10,291 nucleotides of DNA from contig JALOBM010000066.1 in NCBI GenBank assembly GCA_023228285.1, forward strand, positions 1-10,291. Direction: 5' to 3'. Within the stretch, counting starts at the first letter, position 1. Each line of letters opens with the position of its first letter. This document shows, piece by piece, positions 1 through 8,694 of this stretch. The notes under the pieces are model-generated. The model saw only the letters and a program-made list of their open reading frames with translations, did not search any database and was not told the DNA's origin. The DNA comes from Candidatus Cloacimonadota bacterium (GTDB taxonomy: Bacteria > Cloacimonadota > Cloacimonadia > Cloacimonadales > Cloacimonadaceae). A program made the translations under genes and the position numbers.

Positions 1-197
1 GAACTTGACTGAGATACGAAGATGAAAAAAAATGTAGTTGGTCGCTTGGCCTTAGATAGAGTATAAGAACTGAGGAATATAAAATGTCCTCAAATAACCT
101 GAGAAACAATGAGTTGGGAATTTACACCAACATTTGGGACTCAACATAAAAGAGTTACTCTTCATTTTAACTTATTTACCGTCCTACCATTTCTTAC

Positions 198-226
198 TTG
201 ACTAGTATTGAGTATCGAAATTATAT
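198..226 (+). promoter_or_regulatory. Candidate sigma70-type promoter for the secretion operon
   Basis: TTGACT (198-203) matches the -35 consensus at five of six positions. It is followed after 17 bases by TTATAT (221-226); one base further on, TATATG offers a four-of-six -10 match with an 18-base spacer. The surroundings are AT-rich. A start near 233 would give a leader of about 55 bases before the ATG at 288. The -10 match is only moderate, and the promoter preferences of this organism are unknown. Confidence 0.35.
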
Positions 227-271
227 GTACAGAATTGATTAATTTTATTTGTATCTTCGTAGTATGAATAT

Positions 272-290
272 GGGAGAAGAGACCGCTATG
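272..290 (+). promoter_or_regulatory. Ribosome binding site that fixes the start of the M6-like gene
   Basis: GGGAGAAGAGA (272-282) is purine-rich and lies 5 to 11 bases before ATG 288. The reading frame is open from a TTG at 249 and has further ATGs at 264 and 270, but those have no comparable purine stretch ahead of them. Starting at 288 also places a typical signal peptide at the very N-terminus, which supports this choice. Confidence 0.7.
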
Positions 291-3200
291 CCTAAATGGG
301 CCAAACTCTTACACTTATGCATAATGGTAGTGCTGTGTTCCGTTGCGCAAGCCATGGTTCCGCCGCATCCTTTGTATGAAGGAACGCCGGACAATTGGCA
401 AGCCAGCATAATAGAGCTACCAAAAAATCTTGATTCCGGAGCTGGGATTGGATATAATTCCACAAGCCCAGAGCAATTGATATGTCCGAAAACACTGCAA
501 GAGGGCGATCTTCCTCAGAACATACTAGCTTTGATGGTGGAATTCAGTGATGTCCACTTTCGCAATCAGCCTTCGCATCCAGATTCCCTTGTGCATGATG
601 CCGCTTTTTTTGAACGCTGGATGCTGCATCTTTCGGATTTCTACCTGGATGCTTCCCACAGCGCTTATGAGATGAACTACACAGTGTATCCTCAGGTTTT
701 TCAATTGCCCCGCCCCATGTCGTATTACGGGGGAGACACCAGCGAAAAGACCGATGCGAATCTGCCGCAAATGCTGCAGGATATTATGCCTTTGTGCTCC
801 AACCTGATCAATTTCGGAGATTACGACGGATTGATCATCTTTCATGCCGGAGCCGGGCAAGAAGCGGACTTAAGCAAAAAAAGGAAAACCACGATCTGGT
901 CTACTTTCCTCACGCGAAAGCTGCTGCAATCCTATTTTGATCCTGAAAACGACGAATATCCCGGTTTTACCACTCCTGACGGCGCTGTGCTCAATAATAT
1001 CGTGATTGTGCCGGAAGATGAGTATCATGATTATTTTCCCGGTCCTGAAGATGTAAACGCTTCCTCCTATATCTTCAGCATCTACGGAGTTCTAGCCCAT
1101 CAGTTTGGCCATGTCCTCGGTTTGCCCACCCTTTTTGATGGGGACAGTAGTGACGGGGCAAGTCAGGGCATCGGGAATTGGGGTTTGATGGGCACTGGAG
1201 TGTGGAATGCCAACGGTAATGTTCCGGCACAACTGAGCGCATGGTGCCGTTACTATCTGGGCTGGGATGAAGCCATAGAGATATCCGAAGCTACAGATAA
1301 TCTATTGTTGGATCACTTTCTGAATCATGATCCGGGTGCCACCCGCCTTTACAAAATCCTGATTTCGGATACAGAATACTTCCTGATTGAAAACCGCCAG
1401 CAAAATCCCGATGGCAGTATGGCACCATTGGATATAGAGCATTTGGACACCCTTTGGCCCAGCTACAGTTTCAAGCTGCTCCCGGAAGGCGAACAGACAT
1501 ATTATGATGAAGGGCATCTAATGCCCAAATTCGACTTTTCCACAAATCGCTACACCGGTTGTGAATGGGACTTTTTTCTGCCCGGATACGGCTTGGATCC
1601 CCGCAAAGACGGCAGCGGCATCCTCATCTGGCACATCGATGAAGCCGTGATCGCAGAGAAGTTTAGCCCAAATTTTGATATAAACCGCGTGAACGGCAAC
1701 GCAATGCACAAGGGAGTGGATCTGGAAGAAGCCGATGGCTATCAGAATTTGGATACTTCCGTGATAAGCGAATACAAATACGGTGGCCCCTTCGATAGTT
1801 TTCGCGCCGGAAACAACGTATATTTCGGAGATTCCCAGCATAACGGCCTGATCTCGATGCCCACTTCCGAAAGCTATTATGGGGGAATCCCCCTGGAGAT
1901 ATACGACATCAGCGAGAACGGCAATCAGATGAGCTTCAGTGTGCGTTTTGCCTGGCGTATTGAAGCCGGTTACGAAGGGGAGAGCTTATTGCCCCCCGCA
2001 GTGATAGATTTCGACGGAGATGGAGATGAAGAAATACTTTATCCCATGCCGAATGGTAAGATCGCTTTGTTTGCCGACGATACAATGGCAGCGGGCTTTC
2101 CCGTCTATCGGCAAAACATCAGCCAGTTTTATTGCTGGGACGGCTCGGAACTGTATGTACCGATGCAACAAGCCACATATGCCAGACTGGGAAGAATGAA
2201 CAAAGACGGAATCCTGTTTCCACTGAGTCTGAAAATGCATCATTGGATAAATCACCCCGTGGATACCGGAGAACGGCTCTATCTTCCGCTATATGACGAT
2301 GAAGCCGGGCTGAATAAAGTACTCATGTACGGCAAGAACAGTTGGGATATACAGGGAGAGGTGATTTCCGTAGCTGGAGAACTGAGCTCAAACTGTAGTT
2401 GGATCGACGGCAAGCTGTATGCACTACACAAGAGCGACCAGAGTGAAAACTACGACCTTTTGGAGTGGGATGAGAATCTGGAACAGCTTAGTGTACATCC
2501 CCTTGCTCTGCCCGCTGATTCACTGGCTTTTGGGCTGTTTGCCGCACCCTTGAAAGACAATCTGAACATCATCGCCCAATGTCCATCCAGCATCTATGTG
2601 TTCAATGTGGACGACAGCGGGATTAACCTCCGCAATGGCTTCCCGGTTGTATTTCCGGATAGTGTGCGAGCTCTAATCACTATACAGGATTGGGATTCAA
2701 ACGGTTGTTTGGATTTGATCGCAGGAAGATCTAGCCGGGTCTATATCTATGATCACATGGGTTCGGACAATAGCTCCTTGTATTTCGATATGGGAGCTTA
2801 TGCGGATTCTATTGCCGCTGGTGCCCTGGCCCTGGATGTGGATGGAGACGGCAACCTGGAACTTGCTGCTGCTCTTAGCCGCAATCGCCTTGCAGTATGG
2901 GAGGAAAGCTCCAGGTTGAAATCTGGATATCCGCAGTCCTTTGCCAAGCGCGGCAGGCACTTGCCCTTTGTAACTAAAGGAGCCGATAACCAGTATTACA
3001 TTTGGATGGCTGCAGATAATGGCAGTCTCTTCCGCAATCCTCTGCCGGATTATCGTCCTGAAACCGTGGATACTACTTGGATTTGCGAATATGCCAATTT
3101 GCGCAGAACGGCTTCCCGTGGTCCGTCCAAAGCCCAAAATCAATATGAGAGCGACCATACTTTTGTGGAAAATGAATTGTACATCTTCCCAAATCCCCTG

Positions 3201-3443
3201 AAACAAATCTATGGCTCAAGCCTCAAACTGTCTGTAATGCCTACCCAGGATATTGAAATAGAACTTGCCATATACGACATCAGCGGAAACTTGGTATTCA
3301 AGCAACGCGCACTTACTTACGCCTATCTGCGAAATCTGGATGCATTCAACATCCCGGCAGATAAGCTAAGCAGCGGAGTTTATCTGGCGATAATCAAGGG
3401 TGGTGGCACTACCAAACGCCTCCGCTTTGGGATTGAAAAGTAA
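288..3443 (+). CDS. Secreted M6-like metalloprotease homologue with altered active site and T9SS sorting domain
   Basis: The protein has 1051 residues from ATG 288. Residues 1-22 form a signal peptide: basic start MPKWAK, a hydrophobic core, then an AQA cleavage site. An M6-type (immune inhibitor A-like) region spans about 78-555. It has a MVEFSD strand, the zinc-motif region HQFGHVLGLPTLFD (271-284), a Met-turn-like GLMG (M301), ENRQ (368-371), GILIWHID (444-451) and DLEEADG (478-484), all recognisable M6 features. The expected HExxH glutamate is Gln272, and residue 281, usually Asp in GLPDLYD, is Thr, so catalysis is doubtful. Calcium-binding-like FG-GAP repeats follow, with DFDGDGD at 574-580, DWDSNG at 801 and DVDGDGN at 850-856. 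Residues 963-1051 form a T9SS type A sorting domain with FPNP (967-970), YDISGNLV and SSGVY (1028-1032), ending RFGIEK. It is probably the first gene of an operon. Family assignment is strong; loss of activity is inferred. Confidence 0.88.
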   Translation: MPKWAKLLHLCIMVVLCSVAQAMVPPHPLYEGTPDNWQASIIELPKNLDSGAGIGYNSTSPEQLICPKTLQEGDLPQNILALMVEFSDVHFRNQPSHPDSLVHDAAFFERWMLHLSDFYLDASHSAYEMNYTVYPQVFQLPRPMSYYGGDTSEKTDANLPQMLQDIMPLCSNLINFGDYDGLIIFHAGAGQEADLSKKRKTTIWSTFLTRKLLQSYFDPENDEYPGFTTPDGAVLNNIVIVPEDEYHDYFPGPEDVNASSYIFSIYGVLAHQFGHVLGLPTLFDGDSSDGASQGIGNWGLMGTGVWNANGNVPAQLSAWCRYYLGWDEAIEISEATDNLLLDHFLNHDPGATRLYKILISDTEYFLIENRQQNPDGSMAPLDIEHLDTLWPSYSFKLLPEGEQTYYDEGHLMPKFDFSTNRYTGCEWDFFLPGYGLDPRKDGSGILIWHIDEAVIAEKFSPNFDINRVNGNAMHKGVDLEEADGYQNLDTSVISEYKYGGPFDSFRAGNNVYFGDSQHNGLISMPTSESYYGGIPLEIYDISENGNQMSFSVRFAWRIEAGYEGESLLPPAVIDFDGDGDEEILYPMPNGKIALFADDTMAAGFPVYRQNISQFYCWDGSELYVPMQQATYARLGRMNKDGILFPLSLKMHHWINHPVDTGERLYLPLYDDEAGLNKVLMYGKNSWDIQGEVISVAGELSSNCSWIDGKLYALHKSDQSENYDLLEWDENLEQLSVHPLALPADSLAFGLFAAPLKDNLNIIAQCPSSIYVFNVDDSGINLRNGFPVVFPDSVRALITIQDWDSNGCLDLIAGRSSRVYIYDHMGSDNSSLYFDMGAYADSIAAGALALDVDGDGNLELAAALSRNRLAVWEESSRLKSGYPQSFAKRGRHLPFVTKGADNQYYIWMAADNGSLFRNPLPDYRPETVDTTWICEYANLRRTASRGPSKAQNQYESDHTFVENELYIFPNPLKQIYGSSLKLSVMPTQDIEIELAIYDISGNLVFKQRALTYAYLRNLDAFNIPADKLSSGVYLAIIKGGGTTKRLRFGIEK

Positions 3444-3465
3444 TTTACTAAGGAGCAATACATAA

Positions 3466-4368
3466 ATGAAACGATATATAACTGCCTTGTTGATGATTGC
3501 CTTGGCTGTGTGTCTGGTGGCAGGAAATACCGACACAGGCTCGGATTACGGCTACAAGTTTTTGAACATCCCCATCAACCCGGTTAGCAATGCGCTGGCG
3601 GGCGGAGGATTGAACAGTTCTTCAAATCCAGCCGCATGGCTGTGGCAACCTGCTTCTTCAGCAATGCACTCCCATCGCAGCGCCTCAGTTTCGCACAGCA
3701 ATTGGATCGGAGATACAGCCTACACATCAGTGCTGTATTCCTACGCCCGGCGTAGCTCGCACATCGGGCTGGCCCTGCGGAATCTCAGTTATGGCGAGAT
3801 CGAGAAGCGGGACGATGTCGGCTACCTTTTGGGACACTACAGTCCTTCGGATATTGCCGTAAGCGGAAACTACGCCTTGCGCTTGAGCCCCAATCTCTAT
3901 GCCGGAGCAAATCTCAGCGTGGCGTATGAAACGCTGGATACGGCATCATCCCTGGCACTGTTTACAGACATTGGAGTAAGCGCCATCACCATGTTCAAAG
4001 ACAGCCGGATATCTGCTGCCGTACGTAATCTGGGCTTTGGGGGCAAGATGGATAAAGAGACCGTGAAACTGCCCATCAGTTACGATGTGGATGCCTTCAA
4101 AGGCTTTGAGATAGGGGAACAGTATCTGGGCATTGAAGCGGGAATTAGCCTGCCTGCGGATGCGGAAATTCAACCTCGTCTTGCTGCGGAATTCAAGCTG
4201 ATGGATCTCCTGAGCCTAAGGGCGGGATACAGATTCAATCACGATTCCACCGATCTCAGCACAGGCATTGGCTTGAACATCTCTTCTTTCGTGATAGATT
4301 ATGCCTTTGTGCCTTATACGAACGGTTTGGGCGATGTACACAGTTTTGGCTTGAGCTACAGATTCTGA
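3466..4368 (+). CDS. PorV/PorQ-like outer-membrane beta-barrel, likely T9SS accessory
   Basis: This 300-residue protein starts at an ATG with AAGGAG (3450-3455) ten bases upstream. Residues 1-20 are a signal peptide, with cleavage likely after VAG. The mature start, with its FLNIPINPVSNALAGG segment and the following SNPAA, resembles the N-terminus of PorV/PorQ family barrels, where the beginning of the chain is rich in Gly, Ala and Asn and carries an NPA motif. Alternating hydrophobic strands follow, such as HIGLALRNLSYGEI, NLYAGANLSVAYE and LSLRAGYRF. The C-terminal residue is Phe (SFGLSYRF), as is typical of outer-membrane barrels. It is shorter than the usual PorV, nearer to PorQ. PorV is known to shuttle T9SS cargo to the attachment complex. 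The position between two cargo genes, 22 and 34 bases away, supports a secretion role. Which of PorV or PorQ it matches cannot be settled by eye. Confidence 0.75.
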   Translation: MKRYITALLMIALAVCLVAGNTDTGSDYGYKFLNIPINPVSNALAGGGLNSSSNPAAWLWQPASSAMHSHRSASVSHSNWIGDTAYTSVLYSYARRSSHIGLALRNLSYGEIEKRDDVGYLLGHYSPSDIAVSGNYALRLSPNLYAGANLSVAYETLDTASSLALFTDIGVSAITMFKDSRISAAVRNLGFGGKMDKETVKLPISYDVDAFKGFEIGEQYLGIEAGISLPADAEIQPRLAAEFKLMDLLSLRAGYRFNHDSTDLSTGIGLNISSFVIDYAFVPYTNGLGDVHSFGLSYRF

Positions 4369-4393
4369 TACTGCTGGCAGGGCACAAGAATAT

Positions 4394-4405
4394 AAGGATA
4401 ATATG
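4394..4405 (+). promoter_or_regulatory. Ribosome binding site with short spacing for the S8 protease gene
   Basis: AAGGA (4394-4398) lies only four bases before ATG 4403, tighter than the 5 to 11 bases seen for the other genes here. An in-frame ATG at 4439 would give a more compact signal peptide but has no purine-rich site upstream, so 4403 is preferred. The short spacing could lower translation of this large protein relative to its neighbours. Confidence 0.5.
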
Positions 4406-7400
4406 AGTTTTTACGCTATACTTAATAGACACTGTTTTATGTGTAAACTACGTCTTTTGGCACTGTTAGCGTTGGTCTCTGTAGTGGCGGGTGTTATGAA
4501 TCCCGGTTTTGCCATGCCAAACTACAGCCCCGGTCAGATCCTGTTTAAAACCACGCAGAACATTTACATCAATGGAGCAAAAACCGGATTGGGGGCTTTT
4601 GACAGCTTTCTGACGCAGCACGGAGTAAAGCACATCAAAGCGCTAAAGGGAATGGCATCAAACCATTATTATAGCGCCACAGTAAGCATTATGCCCGATT
4701 TGGAGCAGATGAAGAGTCTCAGCTTCCCCGGAATCAGCTTTGTGGAACCGAACTATCTGCGCAAGCTTCACGCCATCCCCAATGATCCCCTCTACCCCAG
4801 ACAGTTGCACAATCTGGTAAACCTGCCTGCCGCCTGGGATTACAGCACAGGCAATCAGCAGATCGTAGTGGGAGTGGTCGATAGCGGGATGCTGATCAAT
4901 CATCCTGATCTGACTGCCAATGTGTATAGAAATCTCGCAGAGATACCAGATAACGGCATCGATGACGATGGCAACGGCTATATCGATGATTGGTGCGGTT
5001 GGGACTTTGCTGATGCCCCGGAAATGATCGACGTGGCAATGGGTGATTATCTGGATCAGGACAACGATGTAGAGGATGAAAACCATCATGGCACCCACGT
5101 GTCTGGCATCATCGGAGCAATGGGAAACAATGGCCTGGGAGTATGCGGAGTGTGCTGGAACCTTCGGTTAATGCCCCTGCGGGCAGGATTTCGAACTGCG
5201 GATGCGGGTTTTTTGCAGGACGACGATGCCGCTGCCGCCATCATCTACGCAGCCGATAACGGCTGTCATGTGATCAATATGAGCTGGGGGGATCCCAACT
5301 ACTCCGCCATCATAGCCGATGCTTGCGAATATGCGTATAACAAGGGAGTAACCCTGATAGCATCCTCAGGCAACGAAAGCGGGCCTATCATCACCTATCC
5401 GGCAAAGCTTTCCACGGTAGTATCAGTAGGTAGCGTGAATGCGGCCAAAGTGCTTTCCAATTTCTCCAGTTATGGACCCGGTTTGGATATGGTAGCTCCG
5501 GGAGAGGCGATCATCTCCACTTACAACGATAGCGGAACCGATATGTACATGGAAATGAGCGGAACCTCGATGAGTTCGCCATTTGTAACCGGAGCAGTTG
5601 CACTGTTGCTATCCTTGGTACCTGGTCTTTCTCCTGCAGAAATAAGAGCCAGATTGCTCTCTTCCACAGACGATATCGATGCTCCCGGTCTGGATATCCG
5701 CACCGGGCATGGCTTGCTAAATGTCCGCAAGCTTCTGGACAACCTGAATCCACCCTTTGTATACGTTGAGCATCCCTTGGATCAGATTTCCATACCCGGT
5801 AGCACAGACATCTACGGCAGCGTTTATGGTGAAGACTTTGCGTGTTATACCATCATGTACCGCAGCACCACCAACCCTTACCAATCCGTGTGGATGGACG
5901 CCAAAGAGCACACTCAGATGCCGGTGGAATATACTCAGCAAGTGCATAATGGCCGTTTGGGTGAATTCTATGTTCCCCAATCCCTACCCGAAGATACTTA
6001 CATGCTAAGAATCCAATATGAAAAGCGCTATAACACTCTGATGCGCTACAATTACTACTTCACCGTGAGAGTGGATCGCAGCGCTCCGCAAATGAAGCCC
6101 GGTACCCTACAGAGTTTTGCAAGGTATGAGAACGAAAACCTGCGATACTACATCAGCGCAGTGTACGATGAACATGTTCATTCTCGCTTGATGATCACGG
6201 ACTCCGCCGGGCAAGCGCACACCGTGTACGGAACCGTGATGGACACACTGCAGATATGGCCTTTGCCCCAAAGCCTGCCGGAAGGCTATATAGATTTTAG
6301 CGTCCTGGCCACAAACCGCTCTGAGATCAGCTCTCAGAGCCCGATGTATAATAATGCCATAGACATACGCTATCACAGCATACCGGCTCACGGCTTCATA
6401 AAATCGGAGATTGGCAAAGCCAAAGTGCCCCTGAACCGATGGCACGATTTTGACGGCAATGGCAAAATGGAGTATATTGCCATGGACCTCCCAGTAGCGG
6501 GATACGGACGCATCTGTGCTTATGAACCAGGTCCAGCCGGACATGTCACGAAGTACGATTTTGGGCAAAACGGATGGCCTTTGGATCTGGGCAACAGCTT
6601 CTCAGATGGTATGGAACTGCTTTTGTTGCAGTCTGAGACCGCTAAACTCTGGGAAAGTTTTCCCCAAGCGGATCTACCCTATCCCCAGCCGGACTCGCTT
6701 ACCTTCAGCGATACCAGCATCGTGGGAGGAGCTATGGGAAATTTCAATACCGATTCCGTCACCGATCTGCTCCTGGTGAAGAACAAGCCGGACAGACGTG
6801 TTATTCAGCTCTATTCACGTAATGTGAGCGGAATGATGCTGGCACGAAATGAACTGCTGAACAACACTCCCACTACTATGCGCAACAACTTTGTACCTAC
6901 TGTAATCACGGATTCGCTTAACTTCAATGCCAGGCCGGACATCCTCTGTGCTGATACAGATGGCGACATCATGATCTATGAAGTGCAAAACAACGCTCTT
7001 GCCCCTATGATCTGGCATCATCGCTTTCCCGTAGGCAACACCTATCATCTGGCAACCGGGGATTTTAATGGGGACGGTCAACGAGACTTCGTGGTGGGAG
7101 GTTCAAACACAAACAGCAGCAATCCCCACTTGAATTTCTGGCGCTTTGAGGCTTATACTTACAGTGAAGCGGATACTACATTCGTTAGCATGGGTAATAT
7201 CATGTTCAACAACGTGGAATCTCAGAATGCCATCGTCGTAGCCGACATGAACAGTGATGGCAAAGACGAGCTTATTTTAGCGCTCTCGCCCAATCTGTAC
7301 ATCGTGGAGCATGATAACGAAGCCTTCAAACCCATCTTCATGGGTGACAGCTCCATGAACTACCGCCTTGCAGCATATACCGGCAGCGATGGAAGGGTTA

Positions 7401-8629
7401 GGATACTGGCAAACGGCCTTAGCCCCGTAGACTCTTTGATCGCCCTGGAATGGGCTCTTAATACAAATGATCCCGGCTTGCCCGCACCCATCAACGTAGT
7501 ATCTCAAGCCATGGGACCGGATTCCGTGCGCATCAGTTGGATTGATGTAGGTGCAGATGCTTACAGTGTTTATCGCCGCACGGAAGATGAATATCCGATC
7601 CTGTTGAGCACAGTGAACGCTGAGTTCTTGCTCGATACCTACGTACTTAGCGGGAGTACGTACAGCTATGCCGTGAGTGCGGATTTTAGCAATGGGAGCT
7701 CTCTTTCCGCCTGGCATGAAGCTACTCCTCTTCCCATCCCCGAGATTTTGGAAGCCAGCATGATCGGCAAGCGCGAACTGCGCCTTCTTTTCAATCAAGC
7801 TATGCCCTCGCATATCCTCAATCCAAATTTCTATACCTTATCGCAAAACCAAGCCCACCCTATCTCGGTGAATAGCACAGCACAACAGCATGGAGTCCAA
7901 CTGCGGTTTCGGGATCAGATACCCCAATCCGATAGCCCTATTTCCATTCAGATACAAGGCATTACCGGCAGCAGCGGCATCCCGATGAACCAAAGCAGCT
8001 GCACTTTTACCTATGTGAGCGACATCGAAGCGCCTAGAGTTCAGAGTGTGAGCATCCTAAACAAAAACAGGAGTGTGGAAATTGTATTTGATGAAGATCT
8101 GGAGCCGGTAACCGCTTCATATACAGCCAATTACATTCTGAACTGCCCCGACAATGACTCCGGTAACAGCATCATCGAAGTAGAGAGTGATGGCAACAAG
8201 GTGATCGCCACCTTCGCCAGCGCTTTGAAATACAGTAATGAAGCCTATTTCATTGAAGTAATCAACGTGCAGGATCTCTTTGGAAACCCCATCTCCCCGC
8301 TGCACAATCTTGCCCGTTTTGCCCTGCGCGAAATCACCGACCTATCCCACATTGTGGTATTTCCCAATCCCTTAAAGCGTTTTGAGCATCCGGAGATCGC
8401 CTTCATGAATTTCCCTCCCGGAAAGAAGGGCAAAATCGCCATCTACGATGCCGCCGGCAGCTTGGTGCACAAGTCATCCATCGGCCCCTTCAACCCCGAA
8501 AACAACCGCATCATCTGGCGCTGGAACGCCACTAATGCCAAGGGCCAGAAGATCTCCAGCGGCGTTTACTTCTATGTAGTGGAAATGGACGACGAAAGAG
8601 CCCGGGGAAAATTCGCTGTGATCAACTAA
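4403..8629 (+). CDS. Secreted subtilisin-like S8 serine protease with T9SS-type C-terminal domain
   Basis: The protein has 1408 residues. A hydrophobic signal segment covers about 16-31, with cleavage possible after GFA at residue 37. An inhibitor-like propeptide follows (about 41-120), then the S8 catalytic domain from about 127 to 447. The triad is complete: Asp160 in VVDSG, His229 in HHGTHVSG and Ser389 in SGTSMSSP, with oxyanion Asn324 in SSGNES. NGIDDDGNGYIDD (184-196) is the calcium-loop-like insertion common in bacterial subtilisins. The long tail has Ig-like segments, FG-GAP-like repeats (DFDGNG 682-687, DFNGDG 887-892, DMNSDG from 948), a fibronectin III-like domain (about 1024-1113) and two Ig-like domains of SbsA type (about 1113-1305). 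It ends in a FlgD-like sorting domain (1316-1408) with FPNP (1320-1323) and SSGVYFYVVE. The enzyme is probably active outside the cell or on its surface. The substrate is unknown. Confidence 0.92.
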   Translation: MSFYAILNRHCFMCKLRLLALLALVSVVAGVMNPGFAMPNYSPGQILFKTTQNIYINGAKTGLGAFDSFLTQHGVKHIKALKGMASNHYYSATVSIMPDLEQMKSLSFPGISFVEPNYLRKLHAIPNDPLYPRQLHNLVNLPAAWDYSTGNQQIVVGVVDSGMLINHPDLTANVYRNLAEIPDNGIDDDGNGYIDDWCGWDFADAPEMIDVAMGDYLDQDNDVEDENHHGTHVSGIIGAMGNNGLGVCGVCWNLRLMPLRAGFRTADAGFLQDDDAAAAIIYAADNGCHVINMSWGDPNYSAIIADACEYAYNKGVTLIASSGNESGPIITYPAKLSTVVSVGSVNAAKVLSNFSSYGPGLDMVAPGEAIISTYNDSGTDMYMEMSGTSMSSPFVTGAVALLLSLVPGLSPAEIRARLLSSTDDIDAPGLDIRTGHGLLNVRKLLDNLNPPFVYVEHPLDQISIPGSTDIYGSVYGEDFACYTIMYRSTTNPYQSVWMDAKEHTQMPVEYTQQVHNGRLGEFYVPQSLPEDTYMLRIQYEKRYNTLMRYNYYFTVRVDRSAPQMKPGTLQSFARYENENLRYYISAVYDEHVHSRLMITDSAGQAHTVYGTVMDTLQIWPLPQSLPEGYIDFSVLATNRSEISSQSPMYNNAIDIRYHSIPAHGFIKSEIGKAKVPLNRWHDFDGNGKMEYIAMDLPVAGYGRICAYEPGPAGHVTKYDFGQNGWPLDLGNSFSDGMELLLLQSETAKLWESFPQADLPYPQPDSLTFSDTSIVGGAMGNFNTDSVTDLLLVKNKPDRRVIQLYSRNVSGMMLARNELLNNTPTTMRNNFVPTVITDSLNFNARPDILCADTDGDIMIYEVQNNALAPMIWHHRFPVGNTYHLATGDFNGDGQRDFVVGGSNTNSSNPHLNFWRFEAYTYSEADTTFVSMGNIMFNNVESQNAIVVADMNSDGKDELILALSPNLYIVEHDNEAFKPIFMGDSSMNYRLAAYTGSDGRVRILANGLSPVDSLIALEWALNTNDPGLPAPINVVSQAMGPDSVRISWIDVGADAYSVYRRTEDEYPILLSTVNAEFLLDTYVLSGSTYSYAVSADFSNGSSLSAWHEATPLPIPEILEASMIGKRELRLLFNQAMPSHILNPNFYTLSQNQAHPISVNSTAQQHGVQLRFRDQIPQSDSPISIQIQGITGSSGIPMNQSSCTFTYVSDIEAPRVQSVSILNKNRSVEIVFDEDLEPVTASYTANYILNCPDNDSGNSIIEVESDGNKVIATFASALKYSNEAYFIEVINVQDLFGNPISPLHNLARFALREITDLSHIVVFPNPLKRFEHPEIAFMNFPPGKKGKIAIYDAAGSLVHKSSIGPFNPENNRIIWRWNATNAKGQKISSGVYFYVVEMDDERARGKFAVIN

Positions 8630-8680
8630 ATAAACCTGATACTGATGAAACACCCATTTCCCCTGCTAAACTCCGGATAC

Positions 8681-8694
8681 AAGGAGAGATAATG
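8681..8694 (+). promoter_or_regulatory. Strong ribosome binding site of hflX
   Basis: AAGGAGAG (8681-8688) precedes ATG 8692, with five bases between the AAGGAG core and the ATG. It is the best Shine-Dalgarno match in the window. The 62-base gap before hflX shows neither a terminator nor a convincing promoter, so hflX may be read through from the secretion genes. Confidence 0.75.

Noticed and set aside
22..66. Short frame starting MKKNVVGRL, 14 residues
   Set aside because: It has no ribosome site of note and no recognisable product, and a frame this short is expected by chance in AT-rich DNA.
71..92. TGAGGA and TCCTCA inverted pair
   Set aside because: The stem is six pairs with a 10-base loop, with no extension and no T-tract. 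It is within what chance gives.
252..259. TATCTTCG, close to the Bacteroidota -7 element TAnnTTTG
   Set aside because: No TTTG lies at the expected distance upstream, and it would leave a leader of only about 20 bases. The sigma70-like pair at 198-226 is better.
605..882. Runs of seven T (605-611) and seven A (876-882) as possible frameshift sites
   Set aside because: The reading frame is uninterrupted through both, and conserved M6 motifs continue downstream in the same frame.
4658..5098. Long minus-strand open frame opposite the subtilisin propeptide and catalytic region (146 residues)
   Set aside because: It mirrors the coding bias of the real gene, and its product shows no recognisable domain. 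The same holds for the other antisense frames in the window, including 2697-3206, 7277-7813 and 9538-10020.
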